This document shows positions 1 through 8,316 of a stretch of 64,000 nucleotides of DNA, in pieces (position 1 is the first letter of the stretch; every line of letters starts with the position of its first letter). A program made the position numbers and the translations under genes. The stretch spans positions 1 to 64,000 of the forward strand of contig NZ_JBFTXJ020000018.1 in NCBI RefSeq assembly GCF_041379945.2. Reading direction: 5' to 3'. The DNA is from Aneurinibacillus sp. REN35. GTDB taxonomy: Bacteria; Bacillota; Bacilli; Aneurinibacillales; Aneurinibacillaceae. The notes beneath the pieces are model-generated. The model searched no databases. It had not been told where the DNA came from and worked only from the letters and a program-made list of their open reading frames with translations.

Positions 1-147
1 AAAGGCGCCTCTTTTTCGTTTTTTATTTACTTTTTTTGGCTAATCAACACTCGTGTAAAAAAATAAAAGTTCGTCATCTGATCCCCTTCATTTCCACTTG
101 ATTTTTATGTATATCAAACGCTTTGTGCGAATTATTTTATTATAAAA

Positions 148-179
148 GGCGAGCGCCGACAATACATCGGACGCTCGCC
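148..179. terminator. bidirectional hairpin terminator
   Basis: Arms GGCGAGCG (148-155) and CGCTCGCC (172-179) are flanked by A and T runs on both sides, so the hairpin can stop transcription from either strand. It lies directly after the end of the minus-strand CoA hydrolase gene. Bases 1-147 hold no gene; they are T-rich and nothing else is recognisable there. Confidence 0.85.
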
Positions 180-187
180 TTTTTCAG

Positions 188-1303
188 TTATCTCTGCTCG
201 TCTTCGAGCGGATGGGCTTTGCCTTCCCACGGATTTACAAAGAATGCATCTACATCTTCACGTCTCACATCTTCGATAGTTGCCGGATTCCAGCTTGGGT
301 TCCGATCCTTATCCACCAGGACTGAACGCACCCCTTCATAGAAATCATGACTATGCATGAAATGCATGCTCATATTCATCTCCATATGGAAGCATTCTGC
401 AATCGACATGCTCTTGCCGCGCCGCAGTTGTTCCAAGGCTACAGCAAGCGAAATCGGCGACTTGCCGCGCAGCGTCTGTGCCGTCTCTTTCGCCCATTCA
501 TCTCCCGCCTGTGCTGCTTGCTCAAGGGAAGCAAGAATCTCTGCTACCGAGTCAAAGGCGAAGTGCTGATCAACTTTTTCCTGCACCTCTGCAAGCGGTG
601 CAGGAGGCATATTGTCTACGGCATATTTCGTAATGAGTTCACGCAGTTTGACCCCAGCCTCTTCACGCTCCACCCTGCTCCAATCGAGCGTTTGCACTTC
701 TTCTTTTACCGCATTCCACTGTGCGGATTCGATATAATAATCAGCGGCACCGAGATATACAGCGTCCGCTCCCGTAAACAAATGAGCCGTCAACGCAAGA
801 TAAAGCCCCATTTCACCTGGCATTTGGTTCAAGAAATAGCTTCCGCCCACATCTGGAAAGAACCCGATATTCATCTCCGGCATGGACAATTTTGAGCGCT
901 CAGTCACCACGCGATCGCTCGCAAAAATGGACACGCCAACCCCACCACCCATGACGATACCGTTCATATAGGCAAGAATCGGCTTCGGATAGTGATGCAG
1001 CGCCAAATTCATTTTGTACTCAATGGAAAAAAAGTTCAGGGCATGCTCTTCTACATCCTCGTCGCGTTTATCATAAAACGAGCGCATATCCCCGCCCGCA
1101 CACAACCCTTTTTCTCCTGCTCCTTCGATCAATATAAGCGTAACGGCAGAATCTTGCTCCCATTCGGCAAGCTTCTTACCGATCTCATCAACCATAGACA
1201 GCGATAGCGCATTGAGCGCCTTTGGACGGTTCAACAGGATATGTCCCACCCCGTTTACGACTTGAAAAACTACTTCATTGTTCGTTTGCACTGTGTTCTC
1301 CAC
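188..1303 (-). CDS. 3-hydroxyisobutyryl-CoA hydrolase (crotonase superfamily)
   Basis: A 371-residue protein of the enoyl-CoA hydratase/isomerase superfamily, best matching the HIBCH branch that releases 3-hydroxyisobutyrate from its CoA ester in valine catabolism. The CoA-binding loop LCAGGDMR (about 67-74) and the oxyanion-hole glycines MGGGVG (about 118-123) are visible. The segment PEMNIGFFPDVGG (142-154) carries the Glu and Asp positions typical of HIBCH rather than of plain enoyl-CoA hydratases. The length also fits HIBCH, whereas hydratases are near 260 residues. The start is GTG at 1301-1303, seven bases after AGGAGG. The gene stands alone between a terminator and a small membrane gene. 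The family is secure; the exact acyl-CoA substrate is inferred. Confidence 0.85.
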   Translation of the reverse strand: MENTVQTNNEVVFQVVNGVGHILLNRPKALNALSLSMVDEIGKKLAEWEQDSAVTLILIEGAGEKGLCAGGDMRSFYDKRDEDVEEHALNFFSIEYKMNLALHHYPKPILAYMNGIVMGGGVGVSIFASDRVVTERSKLSMPEMNIGFFPDVGGSYFLNQMPGEMGLYLALTAHLFTGADAVYLGAADYYIESAQWNAVKEEVQTLDWSRVEREEAGVKLRELITKYAVDNMPPAPLAEVQEKVDQHFAFDSVAEILASLEQAAQAGDEWAKETAQTLRGKSPISLAVALEQLRRGKSMSIAECFHMEMNMSMHFMHSHDFYEGVRSVLVDKDRNPSWNPATIEDVRREDVDAFFVNPWEGKAHPLEDEQR

Positions 1304-1380
1304 TCGATATCCTCCTATTCTTCTTCACTATTCTGTATTTTTTCGACAAATATCGAGAAAATCCTTTTTCGAAAACACAT

Positions 1381-1620
1381 CTACTCCGCTTCTTCTTTAT
1401 AAAAGCGCTCCCCTGTATCCGGCTGATAATAAACACGCAGTCTCTTGCCCGTAGTCGGGTCGAAGGAGACTTCCTCTGTCCGAACAAAGCCCTGTGGTAC
1501 GTCCTGCTTTGACTTATTTTTAAAACGCTTATCCCAGATCAGCCAGGACAGCAGCACAATAACAAGCACCAATGCGAACTGAAGTCCAACATATCCGGCA
1601 ATCAGATTTCCCCAACTCAT
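1381..1620 (-). CDS. small single-pass membrane protein, function unknown
   Basis: A 79-residue protein with one N-terminal membrane helix (about residues 5-28) followed by a charged, Tyr-containing tail that ends in acidic residues. I do not recognise a domain. Its ATG overlaps the stop codon of the upstream YbjQ-like gene by four bases (ATGA), so the two are co-transcribed and probably translationally coupled. This suggests a shared role, perhaps membrane attachment of a YbjQ-linked activity, but that is inference. Confidence 0.7.
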   Translation of the reverse strand: MSWGNLIAGYVGLQFALVLVIVLLSWLIWDKRFKNKSKQDVPQGFVRTEEVSFDPTTGKRLRVYYQPDTGERFYKEEAE

Positions 1621-1943
1621 ATCTCGATCGGCTCTGCTACGACAGCTGTACCGTATGCTACAATTTCACTCATGTTCGCACCGATTTCACCCGAATCAAA
1701 GCGCATCATCACAACGGCATTCGCTCCCATAGTCTGAGCGTTCTGCACCATGCGATCGAGCGCTTGCTTGCGCGCATCTTCTAACATCTCCGTATACTGA
1801 TTGATTTCTCCGCCAACCAGCCCTTTCAATGCAGCAGTAATATCCTTGCCAAGTCCTCTTGCCCGAACGGTCAAACCAAAAGCAGGGCCTTTGATTTCTA
1901 CAATGCGATGGTTGGCAATGTTCTCTGTCGTTACAATAATCAT
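1617..1943 (-). CDS. YbjQ/UPF0145 family protein (first of two copies)
   Basis: A 108-residue member of the YbjQ (UPF0145) family, small proteins that form pentamers and are called putative heavy-metal-binding domains. The hallmarks are the start IVTTENI, the stretch RARGLGKDI, the helix with EMLEDARKQALDRM, and the GANAVVMMRFD strand near residues 74-84. No enzyme activity is established for the family. A second paralogue lies at 52427-52741. A good ribosome site (AAAGGAGTGG) precedes the ATG. It forms a two-gene unit with the small membrane protein downstream. Confidence 0.85.
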   Translation of the reverse strand: MIIVTTENIANHRIVEIKGPAFGLTVRARGLGKDITAALKGLVGGEINQYTEMLEDARKQALDRMVQNAQTMGANAVVMMRFDSGEIGANMSEIVAYGTAVVAEPIEI

Positions 1944-2033
1944 GATGAAACCACTCCTTTAATATTATCGTTATTGATATTGATAATATTTGATTCTACT
2001 GGAACTGTCAATGTGCATCGTCCCTCTTTCACA

Positions 2034-2070
2034 CAAAAAAACCGGCAAACAGCATGTCCTGTTTACCGGT
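2034..2070 (-). terminator. terminator of the stand-alone S14 gene
   Basis: Stem arms ACCGGCAAACAG (2041-2052) and CTGTTTACCGGT (2059-2070), followed on the minus strand by a run of seven T (2034-2040). It sits seven bases past the S14 stop codon, so this small gene has its own transcript end. Confidence 0.9.
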
Positions 2071-2076
2071 TGCATA

Positions 2077-2262
2077 TTACCAGCTCGCTTTTTTCACGCC
2101 GGGCAGCTGACCTTGATAGGCCAGATCCCGGATGCAAATACGGCATAATTTGAATTTACGATACACGGAGTGCGGACGGCCACAGCGTTCACAGCGTGTA
2201 TATCCCTGCACTTTAAATTTTGGCTTCCGTTGTTGTTTGACAACCATTGATTTTTTTGCCAT
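2077..2262 (-). CDS. rpsN: 30S ribosomal protein S14, zinc-binding type
   Basis: A 61-residue S14 of the short zinc-binding type, with all four zinc ligands present (C24, C27, C40, C43 in a CxxC-x12-CxxC ribbon) and the family ending [10 protein letters not shown]14 binds the 3' domain of 16S rRNA in the small-subunit head. In most Bacillales this protein is encoded inside the long spc ribosomal operon. Here it stands alone, with its own ribosome site (AAAGGAGG) and terminator, between a YbjQ gene and an ABC-F gene. It may be a second copy or a relocated sole copy; the window cannot decide. Because the cysteines are kept it is not the zinc-free form usually induced by Zur. Confidence 0.93.
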   Translation of the reverse strand: MAKKSMVVKQQRKPKFKVQGYTRCERCGRPHSVYRKFKLCRICIRDLAYQGQLPGVKKASW

Positions 2263-2372
2263 AACGTCCTCCTTTAGTAATCTACTGCTTTATCGTCATA
2301 CACATATCTGTGTGAATAAACATACGTTCTTTCTATCATAGCATGCTGCTTGAGCGGATGCAAAGCCAATGA

Positions 2373-4274
2373 TTAGCTGTTCTCGGCCTCGATTTCCTCA
2401 ACTAACAAGCTCAGTTCGGTCCATCTCTCCACCTTGGCTTCCAATTCAGCATCCACCTGTTCTTTTTCCTTCGTCAAGTCTGCAATTTTCCCGTAATCGC
2501 TACCTGCCTGCGCCATCTCACGCGCAAGCGCTTCGCTTCGCTCCTCTAATGCTGCAATGTCTTGCTCAATGCTCTCAAACTCGGTCTTTTCCTTATAGGA
2601 AAGTTTGCGCGGCCTGTCTTTTTTCTCCCGCACCACGGTCTCTGTCTTTTCCTTCGACGCTGCCTTTCTGCTCTCTGCTAGTTTACGCAGTTCGATATAT
2701 TCACTGTAATTGCCCATATATTCGGTAATCACACCATCGCCCTCAAAGGCAAACAATCGCTCCGCTGTCCGATCAAGAAAATACCGATCATGCGATACGA
2801 TAATGACAACACCAGGGAAATTCTCCAAATAGTCTTCGAGAATGGAAAGCGTCTGAATATCGAGGTCGTTCGTCGGCTCGTCAAGCAGCAGGACATTCGG
2901 CTCACCCATCAAGACACGAAGCAAATACAAGCGGCGCTTCTCCCCGCCTGAGAGCCGCCCTAGCAGCGTCCCATGCATATCCGGCGCAAAAAGAAACCGC
3001 TCTAGCATCTGTCCGGCAGACACGGTTTTTCCATCCGCCAAATGAATCACATGTCCGGCTTCCTTAATATAGTCAATGACACGCTGATTTTCATCCATAT
3101 TCACATTTTCCTGACCGTAGTAACCTATACGTACGGTCGAACCAAGAATCGCCTCACCGGCGGTTGGAGCAAACTTTCCGGTAATGATGTTGAGCAGGGT
3201 TGATTTACCGCTCCCGTTCGGTCCAACGATCCCCACCCGGTCTCCCGGTACCGCGATGTAACTAAAATCTCGAATCATAGTCCGCTCGCCGAAGGCCATC
3301 GAGATATGATCAAGCTCAATGATTTTTTTGCCAAGTCGCTGGGATTTCAATTCAATCTCAAGCGCCTGCTGCTTCTCCTGCGGTTTATTCTCCTGCAAGG
3401 CATGAACACGATCGATCCTTGCCTTTTGCTTTGTCGTTCGTGCTTTGGCGCCTCGACGCAGCCACGCAAGTTCTCTGCGTAAGATATTCTGCCGCGTTGC
3501 TTCCGACGCTTGTTCCCGCTCTTCACGCTCCGCCTTCTTCTCAAGGAAATAGCTGTAGTTTCCGTCATAGGAATACAGGTATCCACGATCAAGTTCAATG
3601 ATGCGGTTTACGACACGGTCAAGGAAATACCGGTCATGCGTAATCAGCAGCAGGGCGCCTTTAAAGCGGGATAAGTATCCTTCAAGCCATTCCACCGTCT
3701 CATTATCGATATGGTTGGTCGGCTCGTCTAGAATCAGCAGATCCGCCGGATTGATCAGCGCCCGCGCCATCGCGACCCGTTTGCGCTGCCCGCCCGAGAG
3801 CAGCCTAACCTCTGTCGAGAAGTCATAAATACCGAGCCGCGTTAGAATCGACTTCGCATTTGCCTCAACATCCCATGCGCCGGTACGATCCATCTGTTCA
3901 TTCAAATCCGCAAGCTTTTGCTGAAGCTTTTCGTTCTCTGGCTCACGGCTGATCCGCTCTACCGTATGCTCATATTCCTTTATCAGTTGAATCAGCGGTG
4001 AATCTCCGGCAAAGATTTGATCCAGCACGGTTCCTTCTTCTTCAAATTGGGGATTCTGCGATAGAAATTCTACGCGCATCCGATTCCCTGACGTAACGGT
4101 GCCGCCATCCGGAGGTACAATGCCAGCCAGCACCTTCAGCAGCGTCGACTTGCCTGTTCCGTTCACACCGATGATTCCGATTCGTTCTCCATCCTGGATG
4201 CCAAGCGAGATGTTCTCAAATAACGTCTTCATTCCGTACGATTTTGAAAGGTTCTCTGCAGTTAAAATGTTCAT
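2373..4274 (-). CDS. ABC-F family ATPase (Uup-like)
   Basis: A soluble protein of about 633 residues with two ATP-binding cassettes and no membrane segments, which marks the ABC-F class of ribosome-associated translation factors. Walker A GVNGTGKST and signature LSGGQRKR are in the first half, and GPNGSGKST and LSGGEKRR are in the second. Both cassettes have intact LDEPTN Walker B motifs. The linker between them is basic and helical (RRELAWLRRGAKART), as needed to reach the peptidyl-transferase region. The C-terminal 80 residues are a charged coiled coil as in Uup. I chose ATG 4272-4274, which follows an AAGGGATG site, over a longer in-frame reading to 4322. It is monocistronic. Whether it confers antibiotic protection cannot be read from sequence. 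Confidence 0.9.
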   Translation of the reverse strand: MNILTAENLSKSYGMKTLFENISLGIQDGERIGIIGVNGTGKSTLLKVLAGIVPPDGGTVTSGNRMRVEFLSQNPQFEEEGTVLDQIFAGDSPLIQLIKEYEHTVERISREPENEKLQQKLADLNEQMDRTGAWDVEANAKSILTRLGIYDFSTEVRLLSGGQRKRVAMARALINPADLLILDEPTNHIDNETVEWLEGYLSRFKGALLLITHDRYFLDRVVNRIIELDRGYLYSYDGNYSYFLEKKAEREEREQASEATRQNILRRELAWLRRGAKARTTKQKARIDRVHALQENKPQEKQQALEIELKSQRLGKKIIELDHISMAFGERTMIRDFSYIAVPGDRVGIVGPNGSGKSTLLNIITGKFAPTAGEAILGSTVRIGYYGQENVNMDENQRVIDYIKEAGHVIHLADGKTVSAGQMLERFLFAPDMHGTLLGRLSGGEKRRLYLLRVLMGEPNVLLLDEPTNDLDIQTLSILEDYLENFPGVVIIVSHDRYFLDRTAERLFAFEGDGVITEYMGNYSEYIELRKLAESRKAASKEKTETVVREKKDRPRKLSYKEKTEFESIEQDIAALEERSEALAREMAQAGSDYGKIADLTKEKEQVDAELEAKVERWTELSLLVEEIEAENS

Positions 4275-4421
4275 ATTTAAAACATCCCTTTTTCTATATT
4301 CATCAATAAATTCCTCTCTCATTATAAACGAAACTTACCAGAAACGCAGAATACATTCCGATAAAAATGAAACTTTCTGGCTATGGATCATATAGTACAA
4401 TGAAAAAGAGGAGGCGATGTG

Positions 4422-5216
4422 ATGTATAACGATAATGTTCGCGTGCTTGATGCAAAGACCAGCACAGATGGAAGCCTCAAGTTAGAAGTATTGGAGTTTG
4501 AGAACTTGGGTGGCTTTCATCATGTGTCTATGGCGTCTAATCTGTATTACGCACGACGTAACGGCGTCAAGCTGCACCAGATTAAAGCTACACTGAATGA
4601 AGGAAGCTTTACCGTGGAACAGGGTGCTCTGCAGTATTTGCGGGGACGAATCGCACTTGAGAACAGCGTAGGCGGCATGACCGGTATGGCACAGCGCTTC
4701 CTAAGCAGCGCATTGACCAAGGAAGCCGCATTCCGTCCGACCTACACCGGCACCGGAGAGATTTATCTTGAACCATCCTTTGGCCATTATGCTATTATTC
4801 CCGTAGCTAACCAACGTGTCGTATTGGACAAGGGCATCTACTTTGCAGGCGATGCTTCACTCAAGGTTTCAAGCGTAGCACAGAAGAATGCTTCTTCCGC
4901 TCTGTTCGGCGGTGAAGGATTGTTTCAGACGGAAGTCGCGGGAGCCGGTCTGCTTGTCATCCATTGTCCGGTACCGCTTAATGAAATTCATGTCGTGGAG
5001 CTGCAGAATGATCGCCTGCAAGTCGACGGTACATTCGCATTCGCACGAATTGGAGACATCTCCTTCTCGGTAGAGCGCTCTGCGAAATCAATCGTGGGAA
5101 GCGTGACAAGCGGGGATGGCCTTCTGCAAACTTTTGAAGGCACCGGACAAGTATGGCTGGCTCCTACGCTGCCTATATATGAGAGCTTTCTCTCACCCTA
5201 TCCGGGAAAAGCATAA
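4422..5216 (+). CDS. AIM24 family protein
   Basis: A protein of about 264 residues of the AIM24 family, with a trefoil-like beta fold named after a yeast mitochondrial protein; the bacterial members have no firm function. Typical features are the long run of short beta strands, the GGMTGMAQRFLSSALTKE segment, and the TGTGEIYLEPSFGHY motif. GAGGAG lies eight bases before ATG 4422; a GTG three bases earlier is an alternative. It is the only plus-strand gene in this neighbourhood, divergent from the ABC-F gene. A TACAAT hexamer at 4396-4401 may be its -10 box, but I see no good -35 box. Confidence 0.85.
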   Translation: MYNDNVRVLDAKTSTDGSLKLEVLEFENLGGFHHVSMASNLYYARRNGVKLHQIKATLNEGSFTVEQGALQYLRGRIALENSVGGMTGMAQRFLSSALTKEAAFRPTYTGTGEIYLEPSFGHYAIIPVANQRVVLDKGIYFAGDASLKVSSVAQKNASSALFGGEGLFQTEVAGAGLLVIHCPVPLNEIHVVELQNDRLQVDGTFAFARIGDISFSVERSAKSIVGSVTSGDGLLQTFEGTGQVWLAPTLPIYESFLSPYPGKA

Positions 5217-5228
5217 GCGATACATGAT

Positions 5229-5267
5229 AAAAAAACAGGCTGGAGCTATTCATGCTCCAGCCTGTTT
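5229..5267. terminator. hairpin terminator between convergent genes
   Basis: Arms AACAGGCTGGAGC and GCTCCAGCCTGTT around a six-base loop. The A run on the left gives a seven-T tract for the minus strand, so it mainly ends the ftsW transcript and may also stop the AIM24 transcript. Confidence 0.85.
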
Positions 5268-5362
5268 AGCATGAGAGAAGGGAGTCCGTCTCTATTTCTC
5301 GTTTTATTTTTCATAACACATATTGTTTACATACCTTAATTATGGTTGTATACAAGGTCTTG

Positions 5363-6553
5363 TTAGCGGCTTGCCCTTGTACGTTGCCAAACAGTGCCTT
5401 GCTCTCTTTTCGCTTTTTTTTGTTCATTTGCCAGCTTCTCTGCTTTCGTCTGATCAATTTCACGCGACAAGCCAAGCACAATCCCTACGCTTAAAAGTGT
5501 TACCAAAAGAGAGGAGCCACCGTAGCTAACGAGCGGAAGCGGAACGCCCGTTAGAGGGATAAGTCCTACGACACCACCGATATTAATAAAGGACTGAATG
5601 TATATCATGCTTGCAATCCCGATGGCAATCAGCTTTGAGAAGATATTTTGAATACGGATAGCTACAGCAAGCAAGCGCCAGATAAACAGCAGATACACAA
5701 GCAAAAATACTACAAGTCCTAAAAACCCCAGCTCCTCACCAATAATGGCAACAATAAAATCCGTATGCGCTTCGGGTAAATATAGATATTTTTCAATGCT
5801 TTTTCCAAATCCAGCCCCTACCATTCCCCCGTGAGCCAAGGCGCTGAAAGAGTGGATAAGCTGATAACCAAAGCCAAGCCCGCCTGCTCCATCTTCCCAC
5901 GGATTCAAGAATATAAACAGGCGATGCTGGCGATACGGAGATAGAAGGACATAAATCGCCGTAAAAACAATCAGCGGCACACTCAAAATTGCCAAATGCT
6001 TAAAACGAGCTCCACCCGCATAAATAACACAGGCAGCGGTAAGTCCCAAAATAAATCCTGACCCATAATCCGGCTGTGCGGCAATCAGTAAAAAAAACAC
6101 GGTAACGACAGAGATTGCCGGAAGAAAGCCTTTTTTAAGCTCGGAAAAACGGGCTTCCTTCTTCGTAATGATTGCTGCAAGATAAATGATCAGCGAAATC
6201 TTCGCCAGTTCTGCGGGCTGCACCAGCGTCACCCCAAAATTAAGCCAGCTTCTGGCCCCATTCCGCCATATTCCAACACCCGGAATAAGAACAATGAGCA
6301 GCAGGATAAATGATACAGCCAAAATATGAAGGAAATACCTCCTGTAAAATTGGCGCGGAATGTTCATCGCAACAAGCAGCAGGATAATGCCGAATACAGA
6401 GCGAATAGCCTGTCCTCTCCCAAAATATGCGTAATCTTTATACCGGTCCAGCGCATAAATCGAGCTCGCGCTGTACACCATCGCCACACCGAAGCCTACC
6501 AGCAAAAATGTAACGATCAGAAGGATAAAGTCCGGTCTCCCCCTTTTTTTCAT
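5363..6553 (-). CDS. ftsW: FtsW/RodA/SpoVE family peptidoglycan glycosyltransferase
   Basis: A 396-residue SEDS-family membrane protein with about ten transmembrane helices, which polymerises lipid II into glycan strands together with a class B penicillin-binding protein. The signature YSAS near residue 27, the loop PEAHTDFIVAIIGEELG near two thirds, and the final GGSSLL motif place it in FtsW/SpoVE rather than RodA. The basic tail of about 25 residues is cytoplasmic. It is monocistronic and far from any mur/fts cluster. The Bacillus FtsW, SpoVE and RodA paralogues are hard to tell apart from one sequence, so the symbol is a best guess. Confidence 0.8.
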   Translation of the reverse strand: MKKRGRPDFILLIVTFLLVGFGVAMVYSASSIYALDRYKDYAYFGRGQAIRSVFGIILLLVAMNIPRQFYRRYFLHILAVSFILLLIVLIPGVGIWRNGARSWLNFGVTLVQPAELAKISLIIYLAAIITKKEARFSELKKGFLPAISVVTVFFLLIAAQPDYGSGFILGLTAACVIYAGGARFKHLAILSVPLIVFTAIYVLLSPYRQHRLFIFLNPWEDGAGGLGFGYQLIHSFSALAHGGMVGAGFGKSIEKYLYLPEAHTDFIVAIIGEELGFLGLVVFLLVYLLFIWRLLAVAIRIQNIFSKLIAIGIASMIYIQSFINIGGVVGLIPLTGVPLPLVSYGGSSLLVTLLSVGIVLGLSREIDQTKAEKLANEQKKAKREQGTVWQRTRASR

Positions 6554-6640
6554 GTGTCTCTCCCACCTTTATCCCTTATATTTTCTATGTGCATGCAATG
6601 TACAAACATTATATGGTAACAACTGGATCAATCGCAATAC

Positions 6641-6687
6641 AAAAAGCCGATTGCTCACTGGTTCCCCCAGCAACAATCGGCTTTTTT
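6641..6687. terminator. bidirectional hairpin terminator
   Basis: Arms AAAAAGCCGATTG (6641-6653) and CAATCGGCTTTTTT (6674-6687) give T runs on both strands. It ends the M50 protease gene lying at higher coordinates. Confidence 0.9.
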
Positions 6688-6700
6688 GAATGAGATGGCG

Positions 6701-7402
6701 TTATTCCGGTAGCGCAGTATATACCCGTTCCTCTTCTACATCTCCATCGTTTGAATAGATGAATAAGCGGCTAGGTTTATTTTTCTCCGCTGCCCGCTCG
6801 CCTTCGTATACGGCAGCCGCTTTATGCGGAAAATCACGCACCTTTTCCTTGTTCTCTTCCGTTTGCTTCATCAGCTGCCAGCCCGGCGTCTCTTCGTCTT
6901 CTTTTTCCACAACATATACCACTTCGTTCATTCCTACATTCGGTCTATTGCGAATGAGATCTAGGATCAGCTTTCCATCGGTGAAACCGCCGTTTGGATA
7001 GCTCATGGGCAGCGCGGAAAAGAATACAACATAAAAAGAAAAGTAAATAAACTGATAATAATAGATGCTCTCCTCAAGCACGCCGGATGTGACGAGACTA
7101 TTTACAAGCAAGGCAGATACGCTGTTGAAGATAATCCCACCCGCATAGATCAAGCCATTCGTAAACCGGTTGTTGAACCGCAACCGTTCATAATAACATT
7201 CGCCGTTCATAAAATAGTATTTTTTCACTTCAAAAATTCCTATTTTGCAGAGAGGGGCTCCTATTCCTACAGCGAGTCTAATCTTCTTTGCGCCGACCAG
7301 CTTAGCGAAAAAAATGTGTCCTGCCTCATGAAGCAACGTGACGATCGGAAGGATCAAGAAGAAGGAAATGATAAATTTAATGACATCCGTTAATCCAAAC
7401 AT
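6701..7402 (-). CDS. M50 family (site-2-type) membrane metalloprotease, small
   Basis: A membrane protein of about 233 residues. Helix 1 carries HEAGH (residues 25-29), the zinc-binding HExxH of M50 proteases, and a later helix is followed by NGGFTDGK, whose Asp (about 142) matches the third zinc ligand of the NxxPxxxxDG-type motif. There are roughly four hydrophobic segments up to residue 133 and then a charged, soluble tail of about 90 residues. There is no PDZ domain, so it differs from RseP/RasP and is closer to the small SpoIVFB-like branch. ATG 7402 follows GGTGGGAG; the GTG at 7414 is less likely. The substrate is unknown. It has its own terminator and no partner gene. Confidence 0.75.
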   Translation of the reverse strand: MFGLTDVIKFIISFFLILPIVTLLHEAGHIFFAKLVGAKKIRLAVGIGAPLCKIGIFEVKKYYFMNGECYYERLRFNNRFTNGLIYAGGIIFNSVSALLVNSLVTSGVLEESIYYYQFIYFSFYVVFFSALPMSYPNGGFTDGKLILDLIRNRPNVGMNEVVYVVEKEDEETPGWQLMKQTEENKEKVRDFPHKAAAVYEGERAAEKNKPSRLFIYSNDGDVEEERVYTALPE

Positions 7403-7550
7403 CAGTTCTCCCACCTTTCATCATATTCCTATACTCTACACTGAATTCCTCAACTTTTCTTCGCTGAAACGTCAAAATAAAAAATGGGAACATTTACGTG
7501 CTGTATCGCTTCTCTGATTATAAGCGGGGACGCCTTGCGCTTTGTGGGCA

Positions 7551-7590
7551 AAAAAAGAGCATGAAAGGCGCTGTATGCCTCTTCATGCTC
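7551..7590 (-). terminator. terminator of the molybdenum cofactor operon
   Basis: Arms GAGCATGAAAGGC and GCCTCTTCATGCTC with one mismatch, followed on the minus strand by an uninterrupted T run. It lies 16 bases past the moaD stop codon and closes the mobA-to-moaD gene series. Confidence 0.88.
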
Positions 7591-7605
7591 CTGGTTCTAT
7601 GCTGA

Positions 7606-7848
7606 TCAACCTCCGCTTACAGGCGGAATGAATGCAACCTCATCTCCGTCGCGCAGTGCTGCTTCTTCAAAAGCGAACTCCTGGTTAACAGCTATCATCG
7701 CGGATGGAATGCGCGGGCTAAGCGTCGGATACTGCTCACTCAGCCACTCCTTCACCGCTCCTGTCGATAGACCTTCTGTCCAGGCAAGTGTCAATGTGTC
7801 TTCACCCGCTTCATCCGCCATCGCTGCAAAAAGCTTTATGGTAATCAT
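7606..7848 (-). CDS. moaD: molybdopterin synthase sulfur carrier subunit MoaD
   Basis: An 80-residue beta-grasp protein ending in Gly-Gly, the C-terminus that is thiocarboxylated and hands sulfur to MoaE to convert cPMP into molybdopterin. The final segment DGDEVAFIPPVSGG is the classic MoaD end. It is the last gene of the operon, six bases after moaE, which matches the obligate MoaD-MoaE heterotetramer. Confidence 0.95.
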   Translation of the reverse strand: MITIKLFAAMADEAGEDTLTLAWTEGLSTGAVKEWLSEQYPTLSPRIPSAMIAVNQEFAFEEAALRDGDEVAFIPPVSGG

Positions 7849-7854
7849 TTTTAC

Positions 7855-8316
7855 TTAGTTCCCTCCGATCTCCGGTTTTCCACTCGGATAAGCGGTCGTC
7901 TCCTTCTGATCGCCTATCCATGCTTCACCATCATCCCAATGCTCTTTCTTCCAGATGGGAACGATCTCTTTGATCCGCTCAATCGCATAGCGCGAATACT
8001 CATAGGAATCGGCACGGTGCGGCGTAGCTACCGCGATGACAACCGCAATATCAGTGACTTCAAGCCGACCGATGCGGTGCGTAATCGCCACCCGCGCATC
8101 CGGACACTTCTCTTGAATTTCGCGGCCAATTCTTGCAAGCTGATTCTCTGCCATTTCCTTATAGGCAGCATATTCGAGATACAGGGTTCGTTTTCCCTTC
8201 GTTAATTCCCGTACCGTACCTACGAACAGATTCACGGCGCCACAGTGAGGATGAACAACTTTGTTCATAACCTGTTCCACCGGGATGACTTCTTCCGTAA
8301 TTTCAAACAGCTTCAT
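7855..8316 (-). CDS. moaE: molybdopterin synthase catalytic subunit MoaE
   Basis: A 153-residue catalytic subunit of molybdopterin synthase, which takes two sulfurs from thiocarboxylated MoaD to build the dithiolene. Visible family motifs are CGAVNLFVGTVRE near residue 25, the HRIGRLEV strand near 100, and PIWKKEHWDDG near 130, whose lysines line the active site. It overlaps mobB by four bases and is followed at once by moaD, consistent with translational coupling. Confidence 0.95.
   Translation of the reverse strand: MKLFEITEEVIPVEQVMNKVVHPHCGAVNLFVGTVRELTKGKRTLYLEYAAYKEMAENQLARIGREIQEKCPDARVAITHRIGRLEVTDIAVVIAVATPHRADSYEYSRYAIERIKEIVPIWKKEHWDDGEAWIGDQKETTAYPSGKPEIGGN

Noticed and set aside
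1-187. Start of the window read for a gene end or RNA
   Set aside because: Only T-rich sequence and the hairpin at 148-179 are seen; the GGCGCC at 4-9 may be half of a terminator cut by the window edge, which cannot be judged.
347-895. 182-codon plus-strand frame opposite the CoA hydrolase gene
   Set aside because: Mirror frame of a clearly conserved crotonase gene; no ribosome site and unnatural composition.
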